Source: Oscillospiraceae bacterium (GTDB lineage: Bacteria > Bacillota > Clostridia > Oscillospirales > Ruminococcaceae). Taken from it: DNA of 40,473 bases. How positions within the stretch are numbered: the first letter of the stretch is position 1; the number at the start of each line of letters is the position of its first letter. The stretch lies in NCBI GenBank assembly GCA_017396665.1, contig JAFQLH010000018.1:1-40473 (forward strand), written 5' to 3'. Under the pieces are notes generated by a model. It was not told the DNA's origin. It saw nothing but the letters and a program-made list of their open reading frames with translations, and did not search any database. Shown piece after piece: positions 7,228-15,983 of the stretch. The position numbers and the translations under genes were made by a program.

Positions 7228-8343
7228 TTATATTTTTGAGGTTATGACAGACACGAGGTAGAACGGGAGCTCATAGTTATCCTTACTGTCTATAATCTCG
7301 ACGGTGAGGGTATGAGGCTTATTTTCGTCTGAGATGAGTATATCTGTAAGGCAGATAAGGTCGCCCCAGGTTTCCCCGAAGTTTCCGTCGAGTATTACAG
7401 CGTTGTCCTCGTCGCCGTCGAGCACCGCTTTAGCGATGCAGGCAGGCTTTTTGACAGTCTTTCTGTACTGGAGTGATACCACCGCACAATCGCCCAGCTC
7501 AAACTCAAGCTTTGAGCCTACGCCTCTGCCCTCCCAGCCGTTTGAGAACACCTCAGTAATATTATTCTGTATTCTCTCATCGGCGGCAAAGCCGACCGCC
7601 TTCGGTGTGCAGTTTTTATTCTGCAGTCTCATGCTGTTTTGAAATCTGAGCTTTGTGAGGCTGCCTCTCTCCTCGTCTTTAACCGCATACAGCGGAGTCA
7701 TAGACATATCCTCAAGGCAGGAGCAGATTATAGTTGCAACGAGAGCGTGACCGCTGTCGCTTGGGTGCAGCATATCTCCTGTGAGGTCGCTTGCGTTGAT
7801 TTCGCCGTCCTGAATCTTAGGGTAGATAAAATCCCTTATGCTTATCGCAGGGAGCGAATAGTAGCTTGCAACCGTGTTATGTATTCTCTGGGCGTTGTGG
7901 CCGTCATCGTAAAACAGGTTGTTCACAACAACCACCGCAGGCTTCTTCTCGCTGTCGAGGATTGTTCTCACAAGGCTCTCATAGCTTTCCATAAACAAGT
8001 CGTTGTCCTCGTCGTTCACGCTGAACTCGACGATAACAAAATCCGGCTTGTGACAAAGCAGGTCACTGTGCACTCTTGCACAGGCAAACTGAGAGGTAGT
8101 TGCGCCGATACCCGCATTAACGTATCTGCAGTTTTCGCCGAAGCGTTCTACCCACCACTTCCACACTCTGTACGCATAGCAGTTTTCATGACGGCTCGCA
8201 CCGCTTCCCATTGTGATTGAGCCACCGATAAAGCCGATTACGACCTCCTCGCCTCTTTCAGCCTTCTCGACAACCTTCAGAAGTCTTTCCCTGTCGCCCA
8301 TGCTGACAAGTGCCCTGTCATACAAATTGATGTAGTCTACCAT
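7228..8343 (-). CDS. SGNH/GDSL-family hydrolase
   Basis: An esterase-type hydrolase, probably removing acyl groups from carbohydrate or another small substrate; no signal peptide is seen, so it is predicted cytoplasmic. Blocks in order: block I FIGGSITMGSG with the nucleophile Ser, block II with the Gly of NAGIGATTS, block III SVNDEDND with Asn, and block V MLHPSDSGH with the catalytic Asp/His. The C-terminal 130 residues form an extra beta-rich domain. ATG at 8343 (371 residues) follows CAGGGATT; a GTG at 8376 after AAGGAAAAAGAG is possible and would include a small CCCGAT/TTCGGG stem in the coding region. Its 3' end abuts repeat copy 2. Confidence 0.85.
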   Translation of the reverse strand: MVDYINLYDRALVSMGDRERLLKVVEKAERGEEVVIGFIGGSITMGSGASRHENCYAYRVWKWWVERFGENCRYVNAGIGATTSQFACARVHSDLLCHKPDFVIVEFSVNDEDNDLFMESYESLVRTILDSEKKPAVVVVNNLFYDDGHNAQRIHNTVASYYSLPAISIRDFIYPKIQDGEINASDLTGDMLHPSDSGHALVATIICSCLEDMSMTPLYAVKDEERGSLTKLRFQNSMRLQNKNCTPKAVGFAADERIQNNITEVFSNGWEGRGVGSKLEFELGDCAVVSLQYRKTVKKPACIAKAVLDGDEDNAVILDGNFGETWGDLICLTDILISDENKPHTLTVEIIDSKDNYELPFYLVSVITSKI

Positions 8344-8397
8344 AATCCCTGCCCGAAGTATTATCGGGCTTTGCACCTCTTTTTCCTTAAAATCAAT

Positions 8398-8431
8398 ACT
8401 GCCCGCCCGATTTTTCAGGCAGGCAGTTTTT
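8398..8431. terminator. Terminator hairpin after the cytidylate-kinase-like gene
   Basis: ACTGCCCGCC pairs with GGCAGGCAGT around a short loop. It lies 14 bases beyond the stop codon of the leftward gene at 8445; the T run is better on the plus strand than on the minus strand. Confidence 0.6.
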
Positions 8432-8444
8432 ATTTAGCCTATTA

Positions 8445-9065
8445 TTACCGTTCTTCCTTCATATCAATGTATCTCTTCATAATCTCAACAGCACCGTCAA
8501 TGCCTGTCTTTGAGGAATTGATACAAAGGTCGTAGTTCTTAGCCTCGCCCCACTTTAAGTCTGTGTAGTAGTTAAAGTAGCTTGCACGACGCTTGTCGGT
8601 CTTTCTGATAAAGTCCTCGACCTTGTTCTTTTCGATATCGTATCTTTCAAGGATACGCTTTTTCTTCTCAATGATATTTCCTGTCACAAAGAAGTTAACT
8701 ACATTCGGATTATCTCTCAGAACATAGTCAGCGCATCTTCCGACGATAACACAAGGCTCCTGTGCAAGTGTCTTGATAGCTTCAAACTGAGCTAAGAATA
8801 TCTTGTGGTTAAGCGGCATCTCGCCCGATGTAAGTCTTCCGTCAGAGCTTGGCGTGTAGGTTCCCATAACAAGCGAATACAAAAGACTTCCCGAATAGGA
8901 TTCATCGTGCTTCACAAAGAGGTCCTCGCATATTCCGCTTCGCTTTGCAGCAACGCCGAGAAGCTCCTTATCATAAAACGGTATGCCAAGCTTCTGTGCG
9001 AGCGCCTTACCGATTGCGTGTCCTCCGCTTCCGAATTCACGGCTGATTGTAATAACAGTTTTCAT
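8445..9065 (-). CDS. Cytidylate kinase-like family protein
   Basis: A 206-residue P-loop protein of the Cytidylate_kin2 family, common in gut Firmicutes. The N-terminus ITISREFGSGGHAIGKALAQKLG is the nucleotide-binding loop, CVIVGRCADYVL is the following core strand region, and RILERYDIEKN then KRRASYFNYY is the arginine-rich lid. True CMP kinase (cmk) has a different lid and is usually elsewhere; the substrate of this subfamily has not been settled to my knowledge. Single-gene unit: start ATG with GGAGG 8-9 bases upstream. Confidence 0.88.
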   Translation of the reverse strand: MKTVITISREFGSGGHAIGKALAQKLGIPFYDKELLGVAAKRSGICEDLFVKHDESYSGSLLYSLVMGTYTPSSDGRLTSGEMPLNHKIFLAQFEAIKTLAQEPCVIVGRCADYVLRDNPNVVNFFVTGNIIEKKKRILERYDIEKNKVEDFIRKTDKRRASYFNYYTDLKWGEAKNYDLCINSSKTGIDGAVEIMKRYIDMKEER

Positions 9066-9228
9066 ATACGATACCTCCGATTCCGCTGGAATTATTCTTA
9101 ATCTTATTATATCACATTTTTCTCTTCAAGTACACAATTTATTAGCTTTTGATATAACAAATTTCTCCACTCGTTTTTGTGCATTGTTCACAGAGATGTC
9201 AACAAACCCTCCCCTTGTGCATATAATA

Positions 9229-9711
9229 TTACAGGTCTGCGTGCGCACAGAAAACGCCCTTGTCGGTTATATCTATATAGCCGTAGGAAGGCTTTTTGAA
9301 ATCTCTCGGAGCTGCGGCACTTCCCGGATTCATAATATATACACCCTCGTCATATTCAAGGTGTCTGCAGTGGGTGTGTCCGAACAGCATAACGCTGATT
9401 TCGTTTTGCTTTGCCAGATAAAAAAGCCTGTCGGTAGAATACTTTACGCCGTGGTTGTGTCCATGGGTGAACATAATTCTCACCCCATCGACAGACAGAA
9501 GGTCGATGTCGGGAGCAGAGGAAGCAAAGTCGCAGTTGCCCCTGACATTATAAATACGCTTGTCGGGATACCTCTCACGCATACGGTCAAGCTCACGCTC
9601 TCCGTCGCCTAAAAAGATATACGCATAGGCTTCCTTTTCCAGTATATCTATCATTGCTCTTTCTCTGCCGTGGGTGTCAGAGAAGACTATTATTCTTTTT
9701 CCGTGAGCCAT
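9229..9711 (-). CDS. YfcE/MJ0936-type metallophosphodiesterase
   Basis: A 160-residue single-domain enzyme of the small bacterial phosphodiesterase group. Metal-binding motifs are all present: FSDTHG (DxH), LGDGERE (GD), RGNCD (GNxD variant), FTHGHNHG, and LFGHTHCR (GHTH). Such proteins hydrolyse model phosphodiesters in vitro; the cell substrate is unclear. Start ATG at 9711; upstream on the minus strand is a good promoter (9742-9770) divergent from the following small-gene cluster. Confidence 0.9.
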   Translation of the reverse strand: MAHGKRIIVFSDTHGRERAMIDILEKEAYAYIFLGDGERELDRMRERYPDKRIYNVRGNCDFASSAPDIDLLSVDGVRIMFTHGHNHGVKYSTDRLFYLAKQNEISVMLFGHTHCRHLEYDEGVYIMNPGSAAAPRDFKKPSYGYIDITDKGVFCAHADL

Positions 9712-9741
9712 ACAAAATGCCCCTTTCTTTTCTATGAATAG

Positions 9742-9770
9742 ATTTTAACACATATTATCGTCAATTTCAA
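9742..9770 (-). promoter_or_regulatory. Promoter of the phosphodiesterase gene
   Basis: Minus strand TTGAAA (9770-9765), 17-base spacer, TAAAAT (9747-9742), about 30 bases from the start codon. Confidence 0.7.
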
Positions 9771-9799
9771 TACAAGCTTTTACAAGGAGGAACTAAACT

Positions 9800-10042
9800 A
9801 TGTCATTACCACTCAGCGAAAAGGCAAAACAGCAGATGCTCAGAAACGTATCGCAGAAAACAGGTATGTCACCGCAGGAGCTTGAGGAGGCGCTCAGAAG
9901 CGGAAAGCTCGACTCATTCACAAAGGGTATGAGCCAAAGCGACACAGAAAAGCTTCTTAATGCCCTTTCAAATCCGTCGCTTGCACAGAAAATACTTTCG
10001 ACACCGCAGGCACAGGAAATCATAAGAAAGCTAAAGTCGTAG
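9800..10042 (+). CDS. Conserved small helical protein, unknown function (cluster gene 1)
   Basis: 80 residues, all predicted alpha-helical, with no signal peptide or membrane span. It contains the pattern SQKTGMSPQELEEALRSG and a C-terminal LSTPQAQEIIRKLK that I recall from unnamed Clostridia proteins. AAGGAGG precedes ATG at good spacing. It heads a set of three short, closely packed genes (gaps of 36 bases and a 14-base overlap), so the products probably work together. Confidence 0.75.
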   Translation: MSLPLSEKAKQQMLRNVSQKTGMSPQELEEALRSGKLDSFTKGMSQSDTEKLLNALSNPSLAQKILSTPQAQEIIRKLKS

Positions 10043-10078
10043 TGCTTTTAAATCAAAGACAAGACGGAGGTGAACAGC

Positions 10079-10483
10079 TTGGATGACCTTATGCAAAAGC
10101 TTCAGGGAATACTGAACGACAAGGAGAGTATGCAGCAGCTAAGCCAGCTCGCCTCTATGTTCTCGCAGGGTGCAGGAGGACAGGAGGAAAGCCCTGTGCC
10201 CGATTTTTCAGCATTCGGGCAAGGGCAAAAGCCCGCTTCTCCCCCGCCGCCTTCAAACGACACAGGGCTTGACATATCAAAGCTTATGACACTTCAGAAG
10301 GTGTTTTCGCAGGCTTCAAAGCCCGACAAGAACAGGGATTTCCTGCTTGCACTTAAGCCGCTTCTCAAGGAAGAAACGCAGGCGAAGGTCGACAAGCTGA
10401 TTGCGGTTTTCAAGATTTTGAATCTTCTTCCGATACTTAAAGAAATGAATCTGACGGGAGGCGACCTGCTTGGCATCATATAA
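10079..10483 (+). CDS. Conserved unknown protein (cluster gene 2)
   Basis: 134 residues: an N-terminal helical part (LQGILNDKESMQQLSQLAS), a Gly/Pro/Gln-rich linker around residues 43-60, and a leucine-rich C-terminal helical domain (LLALKPLLKEETQAKVDKL then ILNLLPILKEMNL). I chose TTG at 10079 because GGAGG ends 8 bases before it; GTG at 10070 overlaps that ribosome site. No function is known to me. The C-terminal domain recurs in unnamed Clostridia proteins beside genes like its neighbours. Confidence 0.7.
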   Translation: MDDLMQKLQGILNDKESMQQLSQLASMFSQGAGGQEESPVPDFSAFGQGQKPASPPPPSNDTGLDISKLMTLQKVFSQASKPDKNRDFLLALKPLLKEETQAKVDKLIAVFKILNLLPILKEMNLTGGDLLGII

Positions 10484-10784
10484 CGACGGCGACAGCTTTG
10501 ACAGAATGCAGAGAGAGGCGGTAGAGCGTGTCAGGGAAATGCAAAGACGGGCACAGGGGCTTGCAGACAATCACCGCCCCGAACCTCACGGGCAGGCTGA
10601 GCCAGAGCCTTCTCCGCCTCACTCCCCCGATGAACCAAAGGACAAGGGCGGTCTTCTCTCGTCGCTTCTTTCAGACATAAAAATCGACGAGGAAAAGGCT
10701 CTTATCGGACTTCTGATATATGTGCTTTACAAAAACGGCTGTGACACAAAGCTGATGCTTGCGCTTGGGTATCTGCTGCTTTAA
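10470..10784 (+). CDS. Conserved unknown protein with C-terminal hydrophobic helices (cluster gene 3)
   Basis: 104 residues from a TTG start that has GGGAGG 8 bases upstream inside the end of the preceding gene; the two overlap by 14 bases. A charged N-terminal helix (REAVERVREMQRRAQG) is followed by a Pro/Glu/His-rich linker (residues 30-55) and a hydrophobic end, ALIGLLIYVLYKNGCDTK then LMLALGYLLL, able to form one or two short membrane-associated helices. The function is unknown; overlap suggests translational coupling with gene 2. Confidence 0.7.
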   Translation: MASYNDGDSFDRMQREAVERVREMQRRAQGLADNHRPEPHGQAEPEPSPPHSPDEPKDKGGLLSSLLSDIKIDEEKALIGLLIYVLYKNGCDTKLMLALGYLLL

Positions 10785-10890
10785 AAAAGTTTTCCGTATC
10801 CTTTGAAAAAAGTCTTTTAATCCGACTGAAACTGTGCTATAATTAATTAAATAGTACCCTGTTATAATAACGTACGAAAGGTCGGATTTT

Positions 10891-11265
10891 ATGAACAATG
10901 TAGTAAAGGTAAGAATTTTCGGTAAGGACTACATCCTCAACACCGAAGAAACAGAAACCTATGCACTCAAGCTTGCGGCTTTGCTCAACCAGAAGCTCGA
11001 AAAGACTGTAAAGGGAGCTTCAAATATGTCAAAGCTCGACGCTGCGGCACTCGTTGCACTCGACAGCGTTGACGAGGCGTACAAGTCAAGTGCAAACCTT
11101 GAAAACATCCGCACTCAGATAAAGAAATATGCCGACGAGGCTGCGAAGTCAAAGGAAGCTGTCGCAGAGCTCCAGATTGAAAACAAGGAGCTTCGTGAAA
11201 AGATTGCACAGCTCGAAAAGGAAATTGCGGTGAGAAAGGCCCTCACCCCTAAGAAAGTCAAGTAA
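10891..11265 (+). CDS. zapA: Cell division protein ZapA
   Basis: 124 residues. The N-terminal globular ZapA domain is seen in VVKVRIFGKDYILNTEETETYALKLAALLNQ, and DAAALVALDSVDEAY matches the dimer helix; residues 70-115 are a heptad-rich coiled coil. ZapA bundles FtsZ filaments at the division site. A TATAAT box lies at about 10839 with AAAGG before the ATG. Its stop codon overlaps the start of the U32 gene by one base (TAATG), a pairing often seen in Clostridia. Confidence 0.88.
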   Translation: MNNVVKVRIFGKDYILNTEETETYALKLAALLNQKLEKTVKGASNMSKLDAAALVALDSVDEAYKSSANLENIRTQIKKYADEAAKSKEAVAELQIENKELREKIAQLEKEIAVRKALTPKKVK

Positions 11266-13289
11266 TGGCTGAGATATTATCACCCTGCGGAAGTATACAG
11301 GCTGTCGAGGCGGCACTCGGTTGTGGCTGTGACGCAATATATGTCGGCTCTGAGGTTTTCTCCGCAAGACAGAACGCTAAGAACTTCAGCTACGATGAGC
11401 TCAGGCAGACTGTTGAGGAATGTCACAAAAACGGCGTAAAGGTCTACCAGGCTATCAACACGCTGTTTTTTGACAGCCAGCTGGACGACGTTGTAAACGA
11501 GCTTAAAAACGCCTGCGAGCTTGGCGTTGACGCTATTATCACGCAGGATTTAGGAATATGCTATCTTGTCAGAAGACTCTGCCCGACTCTGCCGATACAC
11601 GCTTCTACACAGATGAGCCTGCACACTAAAAACGGCGTACTTCTCGCCCGTGAGCTTGGCTTTGTGAGAGCAGTTGTATCAAGGGAGCTGTCACTTGAAG
11701 CACTTAAAACGCTTTGTGAAACTGACGTTGAGATAGAGGCTTTTGTACACGGGGCACTTTGTATGTCGGTGTCGGGACAATGCTATATGTCAGCACTCAT
11801 CGGCTCAAGAAGTGCAAACAGGGGCCTTTGCGCACAGGCGTGCAGACTGCCCTTCTCTGCCTGCGGTAACGGAAGCTGTGACCTTTCACTCAAGGATATG
11901 TCGCATATCAAAAGCGTGAAGGAGCTTGAGAAAATCGGTGTTGCGTCACTTAAAATAGAAGGCAGAATGAAAAGACCCGAATATGTTGCGGCGGCTACAA
12001 ATGCCTGCAGACTCTCGCTTGACGGCAAGGAGTATGACGACGGACTTCTGCGTGCGGTGTTCTCAAGAAGCGGATTTACAGACGGCTACCTCACAGGCAG
12101 GCTGGGAAGAGATATGTTCGGCACGAGAGAAAAGGAAGACGTCACCTCGGCAAAGGACGCTTTCCCGAAACTCCACGAGCTTTACAGAAAGCCGTACAAA
12201 AGATTCTCTCTTCGGTTTGACGCAGTTATAAAAGAAAACGAGCCCGTTTTACTCACAGCGACAAGCAGTGACGGAGTATCCGCTGCTGTGTACGGTGACA
12301 AGCCGGAAAAGGCTATAAACAGACCTCTCACGAGGGAGCTTTTAGAGAAGCAGCTTTCACGTCTTGGCTCAACAATATACACTCTCGACAGCGCCACCTG
12401 TCAGATAGATGACGGAATTACCGTGTCGCCTTCTGCACTCAATGAGCTTCGCAGAAGGGTGTGCGAGGAGCTTGACAGCATAAGGACAAGCTCAAAGGTG
12501 AAAGCGGCTTTCACACCTTGTCAGATAGAAAAGCCACAGCGTTTTTGGGCTCCGCACCAGAGCATCAGACTCGATTTGTCGTATGCGTGGCAGCTTGAGG
12601 GAGTGGATTTTGACGGCGTCGAGCTTGTTTCTCTGCCGATAGCAGAATTCAAAAAGCTTGACAGAATCTCCGACAAGCTTTCTGCATATATGCCTCGCTT
12701 TGACTTTGACGAGGAAAAGACCGCACAGCTTTTGTCTGAGCTTTGTGACAAGGGGCTTCGGCACATTACTGCGACAAACCTCTCACATATATACACGGCA
12801 AGAGGCAAAGACCTTACAATTCACGGAGATTTCGGCCTTAATGTTACAAACTCATATTCAGCACAGCTTCTTTCAGAGCTCGGTGTAAGCGATGTAGTCG
12901 GCTCGTTTGAGCTCACTGCAAAGCAGCTTTGTGCAATCTCCTCGCCTGCTGCGATGGGTGCGATTGTATACGGAAGGCTTCCTTCGATGCTTACCGTAAA
13001 CTGCCCTGTAAAGCAGGCTGTCGGCTGTAAAAACTGCACAGGCAGGCTTGAGGACAGGACAGGCAGAAGCTTTGAGATAAACTGCTGTGACGGATATGTT
13101 GAGGTACTCAACAGCGAGCCTCTCTACCTTGCGGACAAGCTTTCAGACTTTAGTGCTCTTTCGTTTGTGACGATGAAATTTCACAAGGAAAAGCCGGAGG
13201 AAATCTCGCAGATTATAAAAGACTATAAGCTTAAAGCTGAGCCTTGCGGTAAAATCACAAGGGGCTTATACTACAGAGGAATTATATAA
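11265..13289 (+). CDS. U32 family protein, RlhA-like (U32 plus DUF3656)
   Basis: 674 residues. The N-terminal U32 barrel (EILSPCGSIQAVEAAL, GCDAIYVGSEVFSAR) contains four cysteines at about 166, 173, 189 and 193 (LCMSVSGQC and GLCAQAC) fitting the iron-sulfur ligands of the tRNA/rRNA hydroxylation branch; IEGRMKRPEYVA is the signature next to it. The rest holds a DUF3656-like region. Length and layout resemble Escherichia coli RlhA, which hydroxylates C2501 of 23S rRNA; classical annotation would be collagenase-like peptidase. Translation is coupled to zapA. RNA hydroxylation is an inference from homologs. Confidence 0.85.
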   Translation: MAEILSPCGSIQAVEAALGCGCDAIYVGSEVFSARQNAKNFSYDELRQTVEECHKNGVKVYQAINTLFFDSQLDDVVNELKNACELGVDAIITQDLGICYLVRRLCPTLPIHASTQMSLHTKNGVLLARELGFVRAVVSRELSLEALKTLCETDVEIEAFVHGALCMSVSGQCYMSALIGSRSANRGLCAQACRLPFSACGNGSCDLSLKDMSHIKSVKELEKIGVASLKIEGRMKRPEYVAAATNACRLSLDGKEYDDGLLRAVFSRSGFTDGYLTGRLGRDMFGTREKEDVTSAKDAFPKLHELYRKPYKRFSLRFDAVIKENEPVLLTATSSDGVSAAVYGDKPEKAINRPLTRELLEKQLSRLGSTIYTLDSATCQIDDGITVSPSALNELRRRVCEELDSIRTSSKVKAAFTPCQIEKPQRFWAPHQSIRLDLSYAWQLEGVDFDGVELVSLPIAEFKKLDRISDKLSAYMPRFDFDEEKTAQLLSELCDKGLRHITATNLSHIYTARGKDLTIHGDFGLNVTNSYSAQLLSELGVSDVVGSFELTAKQLCAISSPAAMGAIVYGRLPSMLTVNCPVKQAVGCKNCTGRLEDRTGRSFEINCCDGYVEVLNSEPLYLADKLSDFSALSFVTMKFHKEKPEEISQIIKDYKLKAEPCGKITRGLYYRGII

Positions 13290-13304
13290 ACGGAGCTGAT
13301 TTAA

Positions 13305-13748
13305 TTGACACTTAGAATAAAAAAGCTTAATGAAAATGCAATTATCCCGAAGAGAGCGACAAGCGGCAGTGCGGGCTACGACCTTTCAGCCTGCCTTTCA
13401 GAGCCTGTAACGGTTCTTCCGGGAGAAATAAAGAAGATACCGACAGGCATAAGCTGTGAGCTTGTAAGCGACACTGATGCTGTTATTCTTATCTACGCAA
13501 GAAGCTCTCTTGCAACAAAGCACGGTATCACTCTTGCTAACTGCGTGGGCGTTGTTGACAGCGACTACCGTGGAGAAATTCTCGTTGCGGTGATAAACCA
13601 GTCGGACAAGCCTTACACAATAGAGCATGGCGAGAGAATTGCACAGCTTGTTATAACACCTGTGCTTCTTCCAACGGTAGAAGAGGCAGAGGAGCTTTCT
13701 GACACCACCCGTGGTGCAGGCGGCTTTGGCTCGACAGGAAAAGCGTAA
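13305..13748 (+). CDS. dut: dUTP diphosphatase
   Basis: 147 residues, the usual trimeric dUTPase size. All five motifs are seen: AGYDLSA (I), ARSSLATK (II), GVVDSDYRGEI with the catalytic Asp (III), GERIAQLV (IV) and RGAGGFGSTG (V). It hydrolyses dUTP to dUMP, limiting uracil in DNA; the window also holds ung, which removes uracil once incorporated. The start is TTG with GGAG 9 bases upstream. It follows the U32 gene by 15 bases and leads the fumarase subunit by 12, so all four from zapA look co-transcribed. Confidence 0.95.
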   Translation: MTLRIKKLNENAIIPKRATSGSAGYDLSACLSEPVTVLPGEIKKIPTGISCELVSDTDAVILIYARSSLATKHGITLANCVGVVDSDYRGEILVAVINQSDKPYTIEHGERIAQLVITPVLLPTVEEAEELSDTTRGAGGFGSTGKA

Positions 13749-13760
13749 GGAGTTGTAGTT

Positions 13761-14612
13761 ATGTCTGATGTAAGAGAAATAGATGTTTCGCTTGTAAAGG
13801 AGCTCGTTTCAAGGCTTTGCATAGAGGCAAACCTCTATCTCCCCAAGGACCTTGAGGAGTGCATAGGCTGTGCAAGAAAAGCCGAGCAGTCACCTGTCGG
13901 CAGGGGCGTTTTCGATGACCTTATCGACAACATCGAGGCGGCAAAGCAGGAGAAAATCGCTATCTGTCAGGACTGCGGTATGGCGGTTATCTTCATTGAT
14001 ATAGGACAGGATGTTCACTTTGTCGGCGGAAGCCTCACTGACGCTATAAATAAAGGTGTTGCTGACGGATATACAAAGGGGAAGCTCCGCTGTTCGATTG
14101 TGTCTGACCCGCTTGAAAGAGTAAACACAGGAAACAACACGCCTGCTGTAGTGCACACAAGAATTGTTGAAGGCGACAAGGTAAGCATAACCGTTGCACC
14201 AAAGGGCTTCGGAAGTGAAAATATGTCCGCACTGAAAATGTTCACCCCGTCTGCGACAACTGATGATATCGTGGATTTCGTGGTGGAGTCAGTTGCGAAG
14301 GCAGGCTCAAATCCTTGCCCGCCGATAGTTGTCGGAGTAGGTATCGGCGGTGACTTTGAAAAGTGTGCGTATCTTGCCAAAAAGGCACTTTGCAGAAGCG
14401 TGTCGGTCAGAAACCCAAAGGAGCTTTATGCAAGGCTTGAGGAACAGATGCTTCAGAAAATCAATCTCCTCGGAATAGGCCCTCAGGGCTTTGGCGGAAC
14501 TGTAACGGCACTTTGCGTAAACATTGAGCAGGCTCCTACACACATTGCAGGACTGCCTGTTTCTGTGAATGTCGGCTGTCATGTTACCCGTCACGCTCAC
14601 GGTGAGCTATAA
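13761..14612 (+). CDS. Class I fumarate hydratase (or tartrate dehydratase-type) alpha subunit, without beta partner
   Basis: 283 residues, the normal size of the separate alpha subunit of the two-subunit iron-sulfur hydratases. Cluster-ligand cysteines are visible in ICQDCGMAVIF, NPCPPIVVGVGIGG and NVGCHVTRHA. In known systems a beta subunit completes the active site that hydrates fumarate to malate, and its gene normally follows at once. Here the next gene is the opposite-strand symporter, and the two coding regions overlap by 29 bases at their ends. The beta subunit must lie elsewhere or be absent. Start ATG with GGAG upstream. Confidence 0.88.
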   Translation: MSDVREIDVSLVKELVSRLCIEANLYLPKDLEECIGCARKAEQSPVGRGVFDDLIDNIEAAKQEKIAICQDCGMAVIFIDIGQDVHFVGGSLTDAINKGVADGYTKGKLRCSIVSDPLERVNTGNNTPAVVHTRIVEGDKVSITVAPKGFGSENMSALKMFTPSATTDDIVDFVVESVAKAGSNPCPPIVVGVGIGGDFEKCAYLAKKALCRSVSVRNPKELYARLEEQMLQKINLLGIGPQGFGGTVTALCVNIEQAPTHIAGLPVSVNVGCHVTRHAHGEL

Positions 14613-15882
14613 ACCGCCTTGTTTCTTCCTTGATAACAGGCGCAAGAATAATCAAAGCTGTAAGGTTTGGCAAAGCCATAAGCCCGTTTAAGATGTCTGA
14701 AACGAGCAGGGCGGTGTCAAGCCTTATTACGCATCCGAAATAAACTGCATAGCAAAACAGAAGCGAAAATACTGTACCGCTGTGTCTGCCCTTTGAGATG
14801 TAGCAGAAGGCACTTTTTCCAATCGCCGAAAATCCGCATATGCTTGCAAAGGCAAAGAGTATTGAAGCCAGGGAGCAGACTGTCTCTCCGCCCTTTCCCA
14901 TCGACATTGAGAACGACTGCCAGACTGTATCAGCACCCGTTGAAAGCACGGCAAGTGCGGTCAGAGTTCCTATCACAAAGGTGTCTGTGAACACCTCAAG
15001 CATACACCACATTCCCTGCCTTGCAGGACTCTGAACAGAGCTTTTTGCGTGAACACAGCCGGTCGTTCCAAGGCCTGCTTCTGTTGAGAAAATCCCTCTG
15101 CGAAAGCCTGTCATCATACAGCCGAGCAGACCGCCCGACACAGCCCTTGGGCTTACAGCACCGCTGACAATTGAGCTAAGAGCAGGCAGAAGGTTTGCCC
15201 TTGACACCCACAGGCACACCAGACATCCGCCTATATAAAGAGCCGACATTATCGGCACAAGCCGAAGCGACAGCGAGGCGAGAGACTTTATTCCGCCCAT
15301 AGAAACAACAAGCACAAGCGAGCCTGCGATTATTCCGCAGGCCGTTTTTGATATGCCGAAGGTGTCCTCACAGGCGAGTGCCATAGCACTTCCCTGCGCT
15401 ATGTTGCCCATACCGAGAGAAGCTCCGACCAGCAGAACGGCATACAGCACACCTGCCCTTTTTGATTTAAGAGCCTTTTCTATGTAGTGCATGGCAGAGC
15501 CGTCATAACCGCCCTTGTCCTTTTTGCGAAAACGTACAGACAGCACTCCCTCTGCATACGAGAGCATCATTCCAACAATTCCTGCTACCCACATCCAGAA
15601 GACTGCTCCTGCTCCGCCGAGCGTTATCGCCGCCGCTACTCCTGTTATGCTGCCTGTTCCTATCGTTGCGGCAAGTGACGAAAAGAAGCTTGCCGGCGCA
15701 GAGATAGTGCCGCCGCTTTCCTTGTCCTTCTCCTTTGAAAGAAAGGTGCTTTTTATCACAAGCGGAAATCTGAAAAGCTGAAAAAAGCCGTTTGACGCAC
15801 TCAGATAAATGCCGACGGCTATTATGAATATTACTGTCGGTGTGCCGAAAACCGCAGTCCTCACCGCATTGAGAAGCTCCAT
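14584..15882 (-). CDS. Sodium:alanine/glycine symporter (AGCS family)
   Basis: 432 residues with about 10-11 hydrophobic helices. AGCS carriers import alanine or glycine with sodium. Family landmarks seen: SSLAATIGTGSITGVAAAI near residue 67-86, VFWMWVAGIVGMMLSYAEG, and GFRRGIFSTEAGLGTTGCVHA. The precise amino acid cannot be read from sequence. Slightly shorter than typical 450-490 residue members. It is a single gene overlapping the fumarase subunit tail to tail, with no terminator between. Confidence 0.9.
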   Translation of the reverse strand: MELLNAVRTAVFGTPTVIFIIAVGIYLSASNGFFQLFRFPLVIKSTFLSKEKDKESGGTISAPASFFSSLAATIGTGSITGVAAAITLGGAGAVFWMWVAGIVGMMLSYAEGVLSVRFRKKDKGGYDGSAMHYIEKALKSKRAGVLYAVLLVGASLGMGNIAQGSAMALACEDTFGISKTACGIIAGSLVLVVSMGGIKSLASLSLRLVPIMSALYIGGCLVCLWVSRANLLPALSSIVSGAVSPRAVSGGLLGCMMTGFRRGIFSTEAGLGTTGCVHAKSSVQSPARQGMWCMLEVFTDTFVIGTLTALAVLSTGADTVWQSFSMSMGKGGETVCSLASILFAFASICGFSAIGKSAFCYISKGRHSGTVFSLLFCYAVYFGCVIRLDTALLVSDILNGLMALPNLTALIILAPVIKEETRRFIAHRERDG

Positions 15883-15983
15883 TTTGTTGTTCCCCTCTTT
15901 CCCTAAGTCTACAAGGTGAATTTTTCGCCCCGAAATGCTATATCATATATAAAGCGATAGTGTTTTTGCTCGGAGGTGAAATA

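Noticed and set aside
7639-8220. 193-codon plus-strand frame
   Set aside because: It is antisense to the SGNH hydrolase gene, which has complete catalytic motifs.
8355-8370. CCCGA...TCGGG stem before the SGNH gene as a riboswitch or attenuator
   Set aside because: It is too small and no conserved riboswitch elements are seen nearby.
8983-9612. 209-codon plus-strand frame
   Set aside because: Antisense to the phosphodiesterase and cytidylate-kinase-like genes, whose motifs are intact.
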